From: Prolixibacteraceae bacterium
Lineage (GTDB): Bacteria > Bacteroidota > Bacteroidia > Bacteroidales > Prolixibacteraceae
DNA: 8,294 nt
Assembly: GCA_016788685.1 (NCBI GenBank)
Contig: JAEUSS010000206.1
Span: forward strand, 1-8,294
Reading direction: 5' to 3'
Position numbers and translations under genes: made by a program. Position 1 is the stretch's first letter. The number at the start of each line of letters is the position of its first letter. A model generated the notes under the pieces. It did not search any database. It was not told the DNA's origin and saw only the letters and a program-made list of their open reading frames with translations. Below, piece after piece: positions 1 through 6,516 of this stretch.

Positions 1-922
1 TCAGCAAGTCGTTCAGATGGACACTATCGATCTGGTCGTAACTGCGATGGTTGGCTATTCAGGACTGATACCAACCTGCAATGCCATTAAAGCCGGGAAG
101 CATATTGCTCTGGCCAACAAAGAGACAATGGTTGTTGCCGGCGAAATCATCAACCAGCTTGCCATTGAACACAAGGTGAACATTTATCCGGTCGATTCGG
201 AGCATTCGGCTATTTTTCAATGTCTGGTCGGAGAGTTTAACAACGAAATAGAGAAAATATACCTTACAGCCTCCGGTGGTCCTTTCAGAGGATTCAGCAT
301 GGAACAACTTGCCAATGTTACAAAAGCTGATGCGCTGAAACACCCCAACTGGGACATGGGAGCCAAAATTACAATCGACTCGGCATCGTTAATGAACAAA
401 GGCTTTGAAGTGATTGAAGCCAAATGGCTGTTCGGTTTAAAACCTGACCAGATTGATGTTATCGTTCATCCTCAGAGCATCATCCATTCTATCGTTCAGT
501 TTCGCGACGGATCGATGAAAGCACAAATGGGGCTTCCGGACATGAAACTGCCCATTCAATATGCACTGAACTTCCCGGAAAGACTGCCTTCATCCTTTAA
601 AAGGTTTAGTTTTTTTGACTATTCCAAACTGACATTCGAACAGCCAAATACAAAAAATTTTCGTAACCTTGCACTTGCTTTTGAAGCCCTGAATCAAGGC
701 GGGAATATGCCTTGTATCTTGAATGCTGCGAACGAAGTGGTGGTGCAGGCCTTCCTGAATGATAAAATTAGTTTTCTTCAAATGCCTGAAATCATTGAAC
801 AAACCATGGGAAAAGCAACTTATATTAAGAAGCCTGCACTGGAAGATTACATCCAGTCAGACAAGGAGGTTCGGATATTAACATCTGCCCTGGTAAAAAG
901 CCTGGCAAAACAAAAGATTTAA
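1..922 (+). CDS. dxr: 1-deoxy-D-xylulose 5-phosphate reductoisomerase (DXR/IspC), 5'-truncated by the window edge
   Basis: DXR makes 2-C-methyl-D-erythritol 4-phosphate from DXP with NADPH and a divalent metal, the committed step of the MEP isoprenoid pathway, in the cytosol. The reading frame is open from base 2, so the ATG at 17 is internal. About 80-90 N-terminal residues, including most of the NADPH-binding fold, lie outside the window (estimated from the roughly 385-400 residue family length). Family signatures are plain: LANKET near 113-130, PVDSEHSAIFQ with metal-ligand Asp at 194-196 and Glu at 200-202, TASGGPFRG, then IDSASLMNKGFE with the substrate-binding Asn/Lys and third metal-ligand Glu at 407-409, and HPQSIIHS. 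The C-terminal helical domain is complete and ends in TAA. rseP follows after 18 bp without a terminator, so the two are probably co-transcribed. Nothing is degraded in the visible part, and the assignment is very secure. Confidence 0.97.
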   Translation, partial: QQVVQMDTIDLVVTAMVGYSGLIPTCNAIKAGKHIALANKETMVVAGEIINQLAIEHKVNIYPVDSEHSAIFQCLVGEFNNEIEKIYLTASGGPFRGFSMEQLANVTKADALKHPNWDMGAKITIDSASLMNKGFEVIEAKWLFGLKPDQIDVIVHPQSIIHSIVQFRDGSMKAQMGLPDMKLPIQYALNFPERLPSSFKRFSFFDYSKLTFEQPNTKNFRNLALAFEALNQGGNMPCILNAANEVVVQAFLNDKISFLQMPEIIEQTMGKATYIKKPALEDYIQSDKEVRILTSALVKSLAKQKI

Positions 923-940
923 AAACAGAAAAATTAGTCG

Positions 941-2269
941 ATGGAAATAGTATTGATAAAAGCTGCTCAACTTATCCTCAGTTTATCCCTGCTGGTTATA
1001 ATACACGAATTCGGGCACTTCCTGTTTGCCCGCATTTTTAAAACAAGGGTCGAAAAATTCTACTTGTTCTTTGACCCCTGGTTTTCGCTCTTCAAAGTAA
1101 AAAAAGGCGACACCGAGTACGGAGTCGGATGGCTGCCTCTGGGCGGATACGTAAAAATTTCAGGAATGATCGATGAATCAATGGACAAGGAAGCCATGAA
1201 ACTGCCTCCCCAACCTCATGAATTCCGTTCAAAAAAAACATGGCAACGACTGTTGATCATGGTTGGCGGCGTACTGATGAATTTCATCCTTGCATTCGTC
1301 ATTTACATCGGCATTCTTTACGCCTGGGGCGAACAATATTTACCAACGGCCAACGTGAAGTATGGTATCGAGGTTGATTCTGTCGGAATGCAGATCGGGC
1401 TCCAAAACGGGGATAAAGTCCTGTCAGTCGACAACATGCCGGTAGAAAACTTCCACAAAATTATCCCCACTGTCATACTCGACAAAGCTTCGGCCATTCA
1501 GGTAGAACGCGACGGGCAAAAAGTTGACGTTGAAATCTCGGACGCCGACCTGGCCCTGCTGATCAAAAGCAAGGGAGTAATGTCGTTCAGGCTTCCGTTC
1601 GATTATAAAGTGGCAAAATTTGCGAAACCATCGGCCGCCAAGGATGCCGGATTAGAGGTTGGTGACCAGATTGTCGGTTTAAACGACCAAAAATACGAAT
1701 ACAGCGACCAGTTTGCCACAGCTCTTCGCGACAGCATCGGCAAAACGGTAAGCTTGAATGTTATACGAAACGGCCAGGAAATGTCCTTTGCAATGGTTGT
1801 TCCGGAAACCGGAATGCTGGGAATCCAGCGAGAGCAAAATCTGGAAAAAATATTCGAATTTAAAACCATTCAGTATGGCCTGATCGAGTCAATCCCTGCC
1901 GGAATAAACAAAGGGATCAGCACGATTAACGACTACCTGAAACAGTTTAAACTGATATTCTCCCCCAAGACCAAAGCTTATGAGAGCCTGGGCGGTTTCA
2001 TTGCCATTGGCAATATTTTCCCCGGAATGTGGAACTGGTATTCTTTCTGGAGTATGACAGCATTCCTTTCAATCATCCTGGGAGTGATGAACCTTTTACC
2101 AATTCCTGCTCTTGATGGCGGACACGTCATGTTCCTGCTTTTTGAAATGATTACCGGACGAAAACCCGGAGATAAGTTTATGGAATATGCCCAGATTGTA
2201 GGCATGGTAGTCCTGCTCACCCTGGTTGTTTACGCCAATGGGAATGACATTTTTAAACTTTTCAAATAA
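941..2269 (+). CDS. rseP: RseP-type site-2 intramembrane zinc metalloprotease
   Basis: This inner-membrane protease cleaves transmembrane segments. In E. coli, RseP cuts the anti-sigma factor RseA and clears leftover signal peptides. The substrate here is unknown, and no sigma/anti-sigma pair is visible nearby. The 442 residues match family length. Seen in order: first membrane helix with the zinc motif HEFGH at residues 22-26 (His22, His26 ligands; Glu23 catalytic); the GGYVKISGM membrane-associated loop at 68-76; a second hydrophobic helix at about 103-129; two PDZ-like domains at about 135-205 and 215-295 ([13 protein letters not shown] and [13 protein letters not shown] cores); the [12 protein letters not shown] motif at 384-395 with third zinc ligand Asp392; and a last helix at about 416-431. 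The start at 941 puts the zinc motif at the usual distance from the N-terminus. The dxr-rseP order, 18 bp apart, suggests an operon. An A8 tract lies at 1231-1238, in frame. All catalytic residues are present. Confidence 0.97.
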   Translation: MEIVLIKAAQLILSLSLLVIIHEFGHFLFARIFKTRVEKFYLFFDPWFSLFKVKKGDTEYGVGWLPLGGYVKISGMIDESMDKEAMKLPPQPHEFRSKKTWQRLLIMVGGVLMNFILAFVIYIGILYAWGEQYLPTANVKYGIEVDSVGMQIGLQNGDKVLSVDNMPVENFHKIIPTVILDKASAIQVERDGQKVDVEISDADLALLIKSKGVMSFRLPFDYKVAKFAKPSAAKDAGLEVGDQIVGLNDQKYEYSDQFATALRDSIGKTVSLNVIRNGQEMSFAMVVPETGMLGIQREQNLEKIFEFKTIQYGLIESIPAGINKGISTINDYLKQFKLIFSPKTKAYESLGGFIAIGNIFPGMWNWYSFWSMTAFLSIILGVMNLLPIPALDGGHVMFLLFEMITGRKPGDKFMEYAQIVGMVVLLTLVVYANGNDIFKLFK

Positions 2270-2292
2270 ATGTCGGAAGTTGTTATTTTTGT

Positions 2293-2300
2293 TACTTTTG
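2293..2300 (+). promoter_or_regulatory. Putative Bacteroidota -7 element for tatA
   Basis: TACTTTTG at this position fits the Bacteroidota sigma-A -7 consensus TAnnTTTG exactly. Transcription would start near 2307, leaving a leader of about 20 nt before the tatA ATG at 2326. The expected -33 TTTG about 20 bp upstream is poor, with only a TG at 2271-2272. The promoter may therefore be weak, and tatA may also be read from the dxr-rseP transcript, since no terminator separates them. Confidence 0.45.
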
Positions 2301-2325
2301 CAAAAACCATTTAAACTATAATAAT

Positions 2326-2523
2326 ATGAACTTATTAATTATCGCTGGTATTATTGGTCCTCAGGAGCTTATTGTTGTATTGGTCGTAGTTGTGCTGATG
2401 TTTGGCGGTACCAAAATTCCTGAATTAATGAAAGGTCTCGGAAAAGGGATTAAGGAATTCAAAAATGCTTCGAAGGCTGATGAGGATGAATCAAAAAAGG
2501 ACACCGAAAAGCTTGAAAAATAA
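2326..2523 (+). CDS. tatA: Sec-independent (twin-arginine) translocase subunit TatA/TatE
   Basis: TatA oligomerises with TatC to move folded proteins bearing twin-arginine signals across the inner membrane. The 65-residue product has the standard small-TatA architecture. A short periplasmic N-terminus (1-11) carries polar Gln13/Glu14 just before a single Val/Leu-rich membrane helix (15-25). Next come the conserved Phe26-Gly27 hinge, an amphipathic helix with [15 protein letters not shown] (32-46), and a highly charged Lys/Glu/Asp tail (47-65). That a Gln directly precedes a Glu is notable because E. coli TatA uses Gln8 and TatB Glu8 at this spot. No tatB or tatC lies in the window. It sits 56 bp behind rseP and ends 11 bp before an intrinsic terminator, so it is either the last gene of the dxr-rseP transcript or a short unit of its own. 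The family call is secure; TatA versus TatE or a bifunctional TatA/B role cannot be told from sequence. Confidence 0.95.
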   Translation: MNLLIIAGIIGPQELIVVLVVVVLMFGGTKIPELMKGLGKGIKEFKNASKADEDESKKDTEKLEK

Positions 2524-2534
2524 TACGGAAAACG

Positions 2535-2559
2535 CCCGCTGGTTTGCGGGTTTTTTTTT
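2535..2559 (+). terminator. Intrinsic terminator downstream of tatA
   Basis: A GC-only 5-bp stem, CCCGC (2535-2539) with GCGGG (2546-2550), closes a 6-nt loop and is followed at once by nine T residues (2551-2559). It starts 11 bp after the tatA stop codon, so it marks the end of the transcript reading through tatA. The short stem leaves room for some read-through into the lipoprotein gene 95 bp further on. Confidence 0.85.
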
Positions 2560-2637
2560 GGCCTGACAGCATCTGCTGAAAACTGCAAATAATCTAGCCG
2601 CAATCTGGTAAGGTTTTTGAAGGGGAAACCATACACT

Positions 2638-2646
2638 AAAAAAAAA
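2638..2646 (+). promoter_or_regulatory. A9 tract in the leader of the DUF4837 gene, likely translation-initiation element
   Basis: Nine consecutive A residues end 7 nt before the ATG at 2654. There is no Shine-Dalgarno sequence at a useful distance; the only G-rich stretch, GGGG in the 2620s, lies about 30 nt upstream. Bacteroidota genes are known to rely on A-rich, unstructured leaders instead of Shine-Dalgarno pairing, so this tract supports the chosen start. Its role is inferred from position only. Confidence 0.35.
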
Positions 2647-2653
2647 GAATCAG

Positions 2654-3688
2654 ATGAAACAAGTTATCACTAATCTTACATTTCTGGTTGTCTTGTCGTT
2701 AATATGGTCTTCGTGTAACAAGCCCGGAGCCAAATACGAGACCATAACCGGCAAAGCCGGTGAGCTTGTGGTTGTAATTGGCAAAGAAACCTGGAAAGGG
2801 CCAACCGGCTCACTGATCAGGGAAGTATTGGCACAACCCCAGTCTTCACTTCCGCAGAGCGAACCAATGCTCAGCCTGATGGATGTTCCTCCCAGTGCTT
2901 TCGTTAACATATTCAAAACCCACAGAAACATCCTGACGGTTAAAATATCATCAACTTACACCGAGCCTAAAGTTGAGTTTACAAACGACACCTGGGCCTA
3001 CCCGCAGGCAATTGTAAACATTCAGGCCAGTTCTCCTGAAAACTTTGAAGAATTATTTAAAGCCAACAGCAATAAAATATTAGCCTATTTTCTGAAAGCT
3101 GAAAAAGACCGGCTGAAATCAGTCTACCGGAAATCGTATGAAAAAGGGATTTACAAAACCCTGCACGACGATTTAAAACTTGACCTGTATGTGCCCGTTG
3201 GCTTTAACATTGTAAAAAAAGACTCAGACTTTGTATGGATGAGGTATGATACTCCGCTGATTTATCAAAGCATCATTGTGTATACGTATCCTTACGATTC
3301 CGACAGCACTTTCACACGAAAATTCCAGCTTGGCAAGCGTAATCTGATCGCCAAAAACCATATTCCGGGTCCCCTCCCGGGAAGCTACATGACTACTGAA
3401 ACGGAGCTTCCACTGGACTTTAATATACTGAAGTTCAACGGAAACTACGCATCAGAAATGCGCGGACTATGGAAGGTCGAAAATGATTTTATGGGCGGAC
3501 CGTTCGTCAGCCTTTCTGTATTAGACGCCGCCCGCCGAAGGGTTGTTACTGTCGAAGGCCATGTTTATGCCCCTAAAAATGACAAGCGCAACTACCTCAG
3601 GCAAGTTGAGGCAATGGTCTATTCGCTCGAATTCCTGAATCAGGATGTAAACGACAAAATCACCAATCAGCTCGAAAGCGGGAATTAA
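2654..3688 (+). CDS. DUF4837 family putative lipoprotein, function unknown
   Basis: The 344-residue product begins with a short Lys-containing n-region and a hydrophobic stretch (about 4-18) ending at Cys21 in the context IWSSC. That reads as a signal-peptidase II signal, with a bulky Trp where the classical lipobox has Leu/Ala. The residues after Cys21 (NKPGAK) lack the acidic stretch known to send Bacteroidota lipoproteins to the cell surface, so I infer a periplasm-facing anchor. The mature part resembles DUF4837 proteins: GKAGELVVVIGKETWKGP near 33-50, an LPQSEP segment near 85-90, and HRNILTV near 109-115. It is rich in beta-type sequence and has no catalytic motif I recognise. The family is known to me only as a conserved Bacteroidota domain of unknown function. 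The gene sits between tatA and a convergent cell-wall synthase gene, which hints at an envelope role but does not show it. Lipoprotein: likely. Family: fairly sure. Function: unknown. Confidence 0.85.
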   Translation: MKQVITNLTFLVVLSLIWSSCNKPGAKYETITGKAGELVVVIGKETWKGPTGSLIREVLAQPQSSLPQSEPMLSLMDVPPSAFVNIFKTHRNILTVKISSTYTEPKVEFTNDTWAYPQAIVNIQASSPENFEELFKANSNKILAYFLKAEKDRLKSVYRKSYEKGIYKTLHDDLKLDLYVPVGFNIVKKDSDFVWMRYDTPLIYQSIIVYTYPYDSDSTFTRKFQLGKRNLIAKNHIPGPLPGSYMTTETELPLDFNILKFNGNYASEMRGLWKVENDFMGGPFVSLSVLDAARRRVVTVEGHVYAPKNDKRNYLRQVEAMVYSLEFLNQDVNDKITNQLESGN

Positions 3689-3713
3689 GCCTGAAAAATA
3701 TAGTAGCCAAGCT

Positions 3714-3755
3714 AAAAAGCCCGATGAAAACAAAATGTTTTCATCGGGCTTTTTT
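3714..3755. terminator. Shared bidirectional intrinsic terminator between convergent genes
   Basis: A perfect 13-bp inverted repeat, GCCCGATGAAAAC (3719-3731) and its complement (3737-3749), encloses a 5-nt AAAAT loop. Five A residues (3714-3718) precede it and six T residues (3750-3755) follow it. Read on the + strand it terminates the DUF4837 transcript (stop at 3688). Read on the - strand the A run becomes a U tract and it terminates the penicillin-binding protein transcript (stop at 3793). The A and T flanks can extend the stem further. Confidence 0.92.
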
Positions 3756-3792
3756 AACTTCTACACAATCCTGAGTTTCGTAAATCTGCCGG

Positions 3793-6138
3793 CTAAAAAA
3801 AGTCTTCAGAAGTATCCCGGCTTTGTTCAATACTTTCAGGATCATCACAATTAACGTCTACCGATAAATTAACAGGCTTTTCAAACTCAGCCTTGTCGCT
3901 GTACGGAAGACTTTGGTCGGCATATACTTTACGCATATAATACCCCCAGATGGGCAGCGCCATACTTGCTCCCTGGCCCGTCTGCAGATCTTCAAAATGG
4001 ATACTTCTCAGTTCGGCGCCAGTCCACGATCCGTTCACCAATTCGGGAGTAACTCCGATAAACCATCCGTCGGAGTGGTTTTGTGTTGTTCCTGTTTTTG
4101 CGGCGATAGGACCTCTAAATCCGCCATACTCAGGCTTCCAGCGCAATCGTCCGCCAGAACCGGCATCTACAACGCCCCGCATCAGATCGATCATCAGGTA
4201 AGCTGTTTGCTCGTCAATAGCATCGTGTTTTTCAGGCCTGAAGGTTGAAATAACGTTTCCGTGACGGTCTTCAATCCTGGTTACAAAAACGGGTTGTGTG
4301 TACACGCCTTTATTGGCAAATGTGCCATAGGCTCCCACCATCTCGTATAGAGTTACGTCTGACGTACCCAAAAACATAGCAGGCACCGGATCGATAGGGC
4401 TGTATATGCCCATCTTTTTCATTACATCGGCAACCGACTGCGGATTATACTGCTTCATCACCCAGGCAGAAACCTGGTTGACGGAGTGAGCCAATCCCCA
4501 CCTGAGTGTTACCATCTTATCGTCAAACTTTGTTTTCCCGGAGTTTTTGGCTTCCCAGATCTTCCCGTCGGGCAGAATAAATTGTTGTGCCACATTGGGT
4601 ACCTTACTGCATGGCGACATGCCGTTTTGCATCGCCAGTGTATATAAAAATGGTTTTACAGTCGATCCGACCTGCCTTTTACCGCCTTTTACCATATCGT
4701 ACATGAAGTGCCGGTAGTCAGGCCCTCCGACATAAGCCTTCACGTGACCTGTTTTAATTTCCATGGACATAAACGACGAACGGAAGATGCCGTAGTAGTA
4801 CTTCATCGAGTCCAGAGGCGACATGATTGTATCGCGATCTCCTTTATATGAAAAAACAGTCATTTCGACCGGATGGTTGAACATCTGCTTGATTTCATCC
4901 CATGACTTCCCGCTCTGTCTGGCAAGGCGGTAACGCTCTGTTTGTTTGATCGATTGGTCCAGTATCCCCGTAACAGCCTCAGTTGTCATGCTGTTTGAGA
5001 AAGGTTTGTTTTTCAGTTTCCGTAAATGCTTATTAAAGGCTGGCTGTAAATTGTTCTTCAGATGAGTGGTCAGTGCTTCTTCAGCATACCGCTGCATCCT
5101 CGAATCGATGGTGGTAATGATACGAACCCCGTCGCGATAGAGGTTGTAGGGTGTTCCGTCGGCCTTTTTATTCTTGTTGCACCATCCGTAGAGAGGATTG
5201 GTTTCCCATTCAACAGAATCTTCTTTGTATTTTTGGATCTGCCATGCCCCGTAATCTGCACGTTCAGGCTTCTTTGCATTCATTGCCTGCCGCAGGTATT
5301 CTCTGAAATACGGAGCCAGCCCGGTTTTAAAGTCTACTTTGTGGTAATCGAGTTCCAACGGAAGTGCCTGCAGCGAATCACACACCTCTTCAGTAATGTA
5401 ATCATACTTGGCCATTTGCGACAAAACCACGTTACGCCGCTGCAGTGTAAGCTCGGGCCGCCGCACCGGATTAAACAACGAAGAATTTTTCGCCATCCCT
5501 ACCAGCATCGCGGCCTGTTCGATCTTCAGCGAATCAGGGGTTGTATTAAAATAAATAGCCGCTGCCGACTTAATTCCGACAGCCAGATTTAAAAAATCAT
5601 ACTTATTCAGGTACATGGTCAGGATTTCTTCCTTCGTATAACTCTTCTCAAGTTTTACGGCAATCACCCACTCCTTGAATTTCCTGAAGATTAATTGCAG
5701 CTTATTCTCCAGATTATCACGCGGAAAGAGCATTTTCGCAAGCTGTTGGCTAATAGTACTCCCTCCTCCGGAATTGGTATCGGCAGTCAGTATACCTTTT
5801 ACAACCCTGACAAGACCACGCGCGTCAATTCCCGAATGTTCATAAAAACGTACATCTTCCGTAGCAATTAATGCATTCAGCAATTCAGGGCTAAATTCTT
5901 CGTAGCTGACAAAGCTCCTGTTCTCCTTGAAATATTTGCCCAGCACAACCTGATCAGCCGAAATAACTTCAGACGCGAGCAAACTCTCCGGATTTTCAAG
6001 ATCCTCAAAAGTTGGCATAAAGCCAAGCCAACCCTTCGCAATCATGAAAAACATCAGAAACACAGCAACAACTCCTGTAGCATATACAATCCAGAAGAAC
6101 CGGATGTATTTTTTATATACTGAAATATCTTTATCCAT
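3793..6138 (-). CDS. mrcA: Class A penicillin-binding protein 1A (bifunctional glycosyltransferase/transpeptidase)
   Basis: It polymerises lipid II into glycan strands and cross-links the peptides on the periplasmic face of the inner membrane. The 781-residue product has a short cytoplasmic N-terminus, one membrane helix (about 12-35), a GT51 domain and a transpeptidase domain. GT51 motifs: ATEDVRFYEHSGID with catalytic Glu94, GGSTISQQLAK at 125-135, RKFKE with second Glu156, and YTKEEILTMYLN at 167-178. Transpeptidase motifs: STVK with nucleophile Ser492 and Lys495, SVN at 552-554, and KTGTT at 681-685. All are intact. About 170 residues (roughly 280-450) join the two domains. The C-terminus is an acidic, Ser-rich tail of about 35 residues. 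The frame stays open to an ATG at 6306, but I chose 6138: the protein then starts just before the membrane helix as usual, and a -7 element at 6165-6172 lies inside the would-be extension. The stop is TAG. It is convergent with the DUF4837 gene and divergent from topA. The symbol follows common usage for the family. Confidence 0.96.
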   Translation of the reverse strand: MDKDISVYKKYIRFFWIVYATGVVAVFLMFFMIAKGWLGFMPTFEDLENPESLLASEVISADQVVLGKYFKENRSFVSYEEFSPELLNALIATEDVRFYEHSGIDARGLVRVVKGILTADTNSGGGSTISQQLAKMLFPRDNLENKLQLIFRKFKEWVIAVKLEKSYTKEEILTMYLNKYDFLNLAVGIKSAAAIYFNTTPDSLKIEQAAMLVGMAKNSSLFNPVRRPELTLQRRNVVLSQMAKYDYITEEVCDSLQALPLELDYHKVDFKTGLAPYFREYLRQAMNAKKPERADYGAWQIQKYKEDSVEWETNPLYGWCNKNKKADGTPYNLYRDGVRIITTIDSRMQRYAEEALTTHLKNNLQPAFNKHLRKLKNKPFSNSMTTEAVTGILDQSIKQTERYRLARQSGKSWDEIKQMFNHPVEMTVFSYKGDRDTIMSPLDSMKYYYGIFRSSFMSMEIKTGHVKAYVGGPDYRHFMYDMVKGGKRQVGSTVKPFLYTLAMQNGMSPCSKVPNVAQQFILPDGKIWEAKNSGKTKFDDKMVTLRWGLAHSVNQVSAWVMKQYNPQSVADVMKKMGIYSPIDPVPAMFLGTSDVTLYEMVGAYGTFANKGVYTQPVFVTRIEDRHGNVISTFRPEKHDAIDEQTAYLMIDLMRGVVDAGSGGRLRWKPEYGGFRGPIAAKTGTTQNHSDGWFIGVTPELVNGSWTGAELRSIHFEDLQTGQGASMALPIWGYYMRKVYADQSLPYSDKAEFEKPVNLSVDVNCDDPESIEQSRDTSEDFF

Positions 6139-6164
6139 CAGTTGTGATTTCGTTTTGTAAGGCG

Positions 6165-6172
6165 CAAAGATA
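6165..6172 (-). promoter_or_regulatory. Putative -7 element for the penicillin-binding protein gene
   Basis: On the minus strand these bases read TATCTTTG, an exact match to TAnnTTTG. A transcript would begin near 6158, about 20 nt before the ATG at 6138. I could not find a good TTTG -33 box at 19-21 bp; the nearest candidate (TTTCTG, at 6199-6204) is too far. The position supports the 6138 start over the upstream ATG at 6306. Confidence 0.5.
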
Positions 6173-6444
6173 ATGAAACCCTTGCGAATTTCGTTTGGCA
6201 GAAAATAAAGGTACAGAAACCTGACCTCAGATTTGCCTAACTGATGTTTTGCCCGATCGAAATTCTCCCGCCACAGAACTACGCAAAGTACTATAAAACT
6301 GAACATTACACAACAAAAAAACCTGGCATCCCCAATCTGTTTCAGGAATTTAAAGTGAGGCGGATCACTACCTCAAACACTCGCCATATTTTAATAAATA
6401 AATCATTTTCAAATAAATATGAATTGAAAATTTATTGAATTAAA

Positions 6445-6477
6445 TTTTGAACTTAGCGTTTCCTTTTCTTTAATTTG
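6445..6477 (+). promoter_or_regulatory. Putative topA promoter (-33 and -7 boxes)
   Basis: TTTTG at 6445-6449 and TTAATTTG at 6470-6477 are 20 bp apart, the spacing expected for Bacteroidota TTTG and TAnnTTTG boxes. The -7 box matches 7 of 8 positions in spirit, with T in place of A at its second base. The start would fall near 6484, giving a leader of about 33 nt that is A-rich just before the ATG. The very AT-rich DNA immediately upstream is in keeping with a strong housekeeping promoter. Confidence 0.5.
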
Positions 6478-6516
6478 CACAAAATTTTGAATTCAGAACG
6501 AAAAACAAACCAATAC

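Larger units (their letters stand above)
6139..6516. other. Divergent intergenic region between the penicillin-binding protein gene and topA
   Basis: These 378 bp hold no gene I can support. The left part (6139-6200) is the leader and promoter region of the minus-strand gene. The middle is of ordinary composition and holds a small inverted repeat (AGTGA 6354-6358 with TCACT 6365-6369, overlapped by TGAGG 6356-6360 with CCTCA 6371-6375), with no T tract, so not a terminator. From about 6389 to 6449 the sequence is roughly 90% A+T and directly precedes the topA promoter, like an UP element or an easily melted segment. The topA promoter and leader fill the rest. Confidence 0.6.

Noticed and set aside
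2361..2636. 91-codon minus-strand open frame over tatA and its terminator
   Set aside because: It is antisense to a clear tatA, spans the intrinsic terminator, and shows no family resemblance.
3913..4248. Two overlapping + strand open frames antisense to the transpeptidase domain
   Set aside because: They oppose the KTG-motif region of a secure gene, and their translations look like low-complexity shadow sequence.
5062..5592. Open frame of 176 codons on the + strand inside the penicillin-binding protein gene
   Set aside because: It lies fully antisense to a gene with intact catalytic motifs, has no recognisable domain and no promoter-like element, and is a by-product of the codon use of the real gene.
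6354..6375. Small overlapping inverted repeats (AGTGA/TCACT and TGAGG/CCTCA) upstream of topA
   Set aside because: The arms are only 5 bp, there is no T tract, and the two pairings exclude each other. That is too weak to call an operator or terminator without comparative data.
6244..6438. 64-codon + strand open frame in the divergent intergenic region
   Set aside because: There is no recognisable motif or convincing promoter. The end runs into the AT-rich block, so composition alone explains it.
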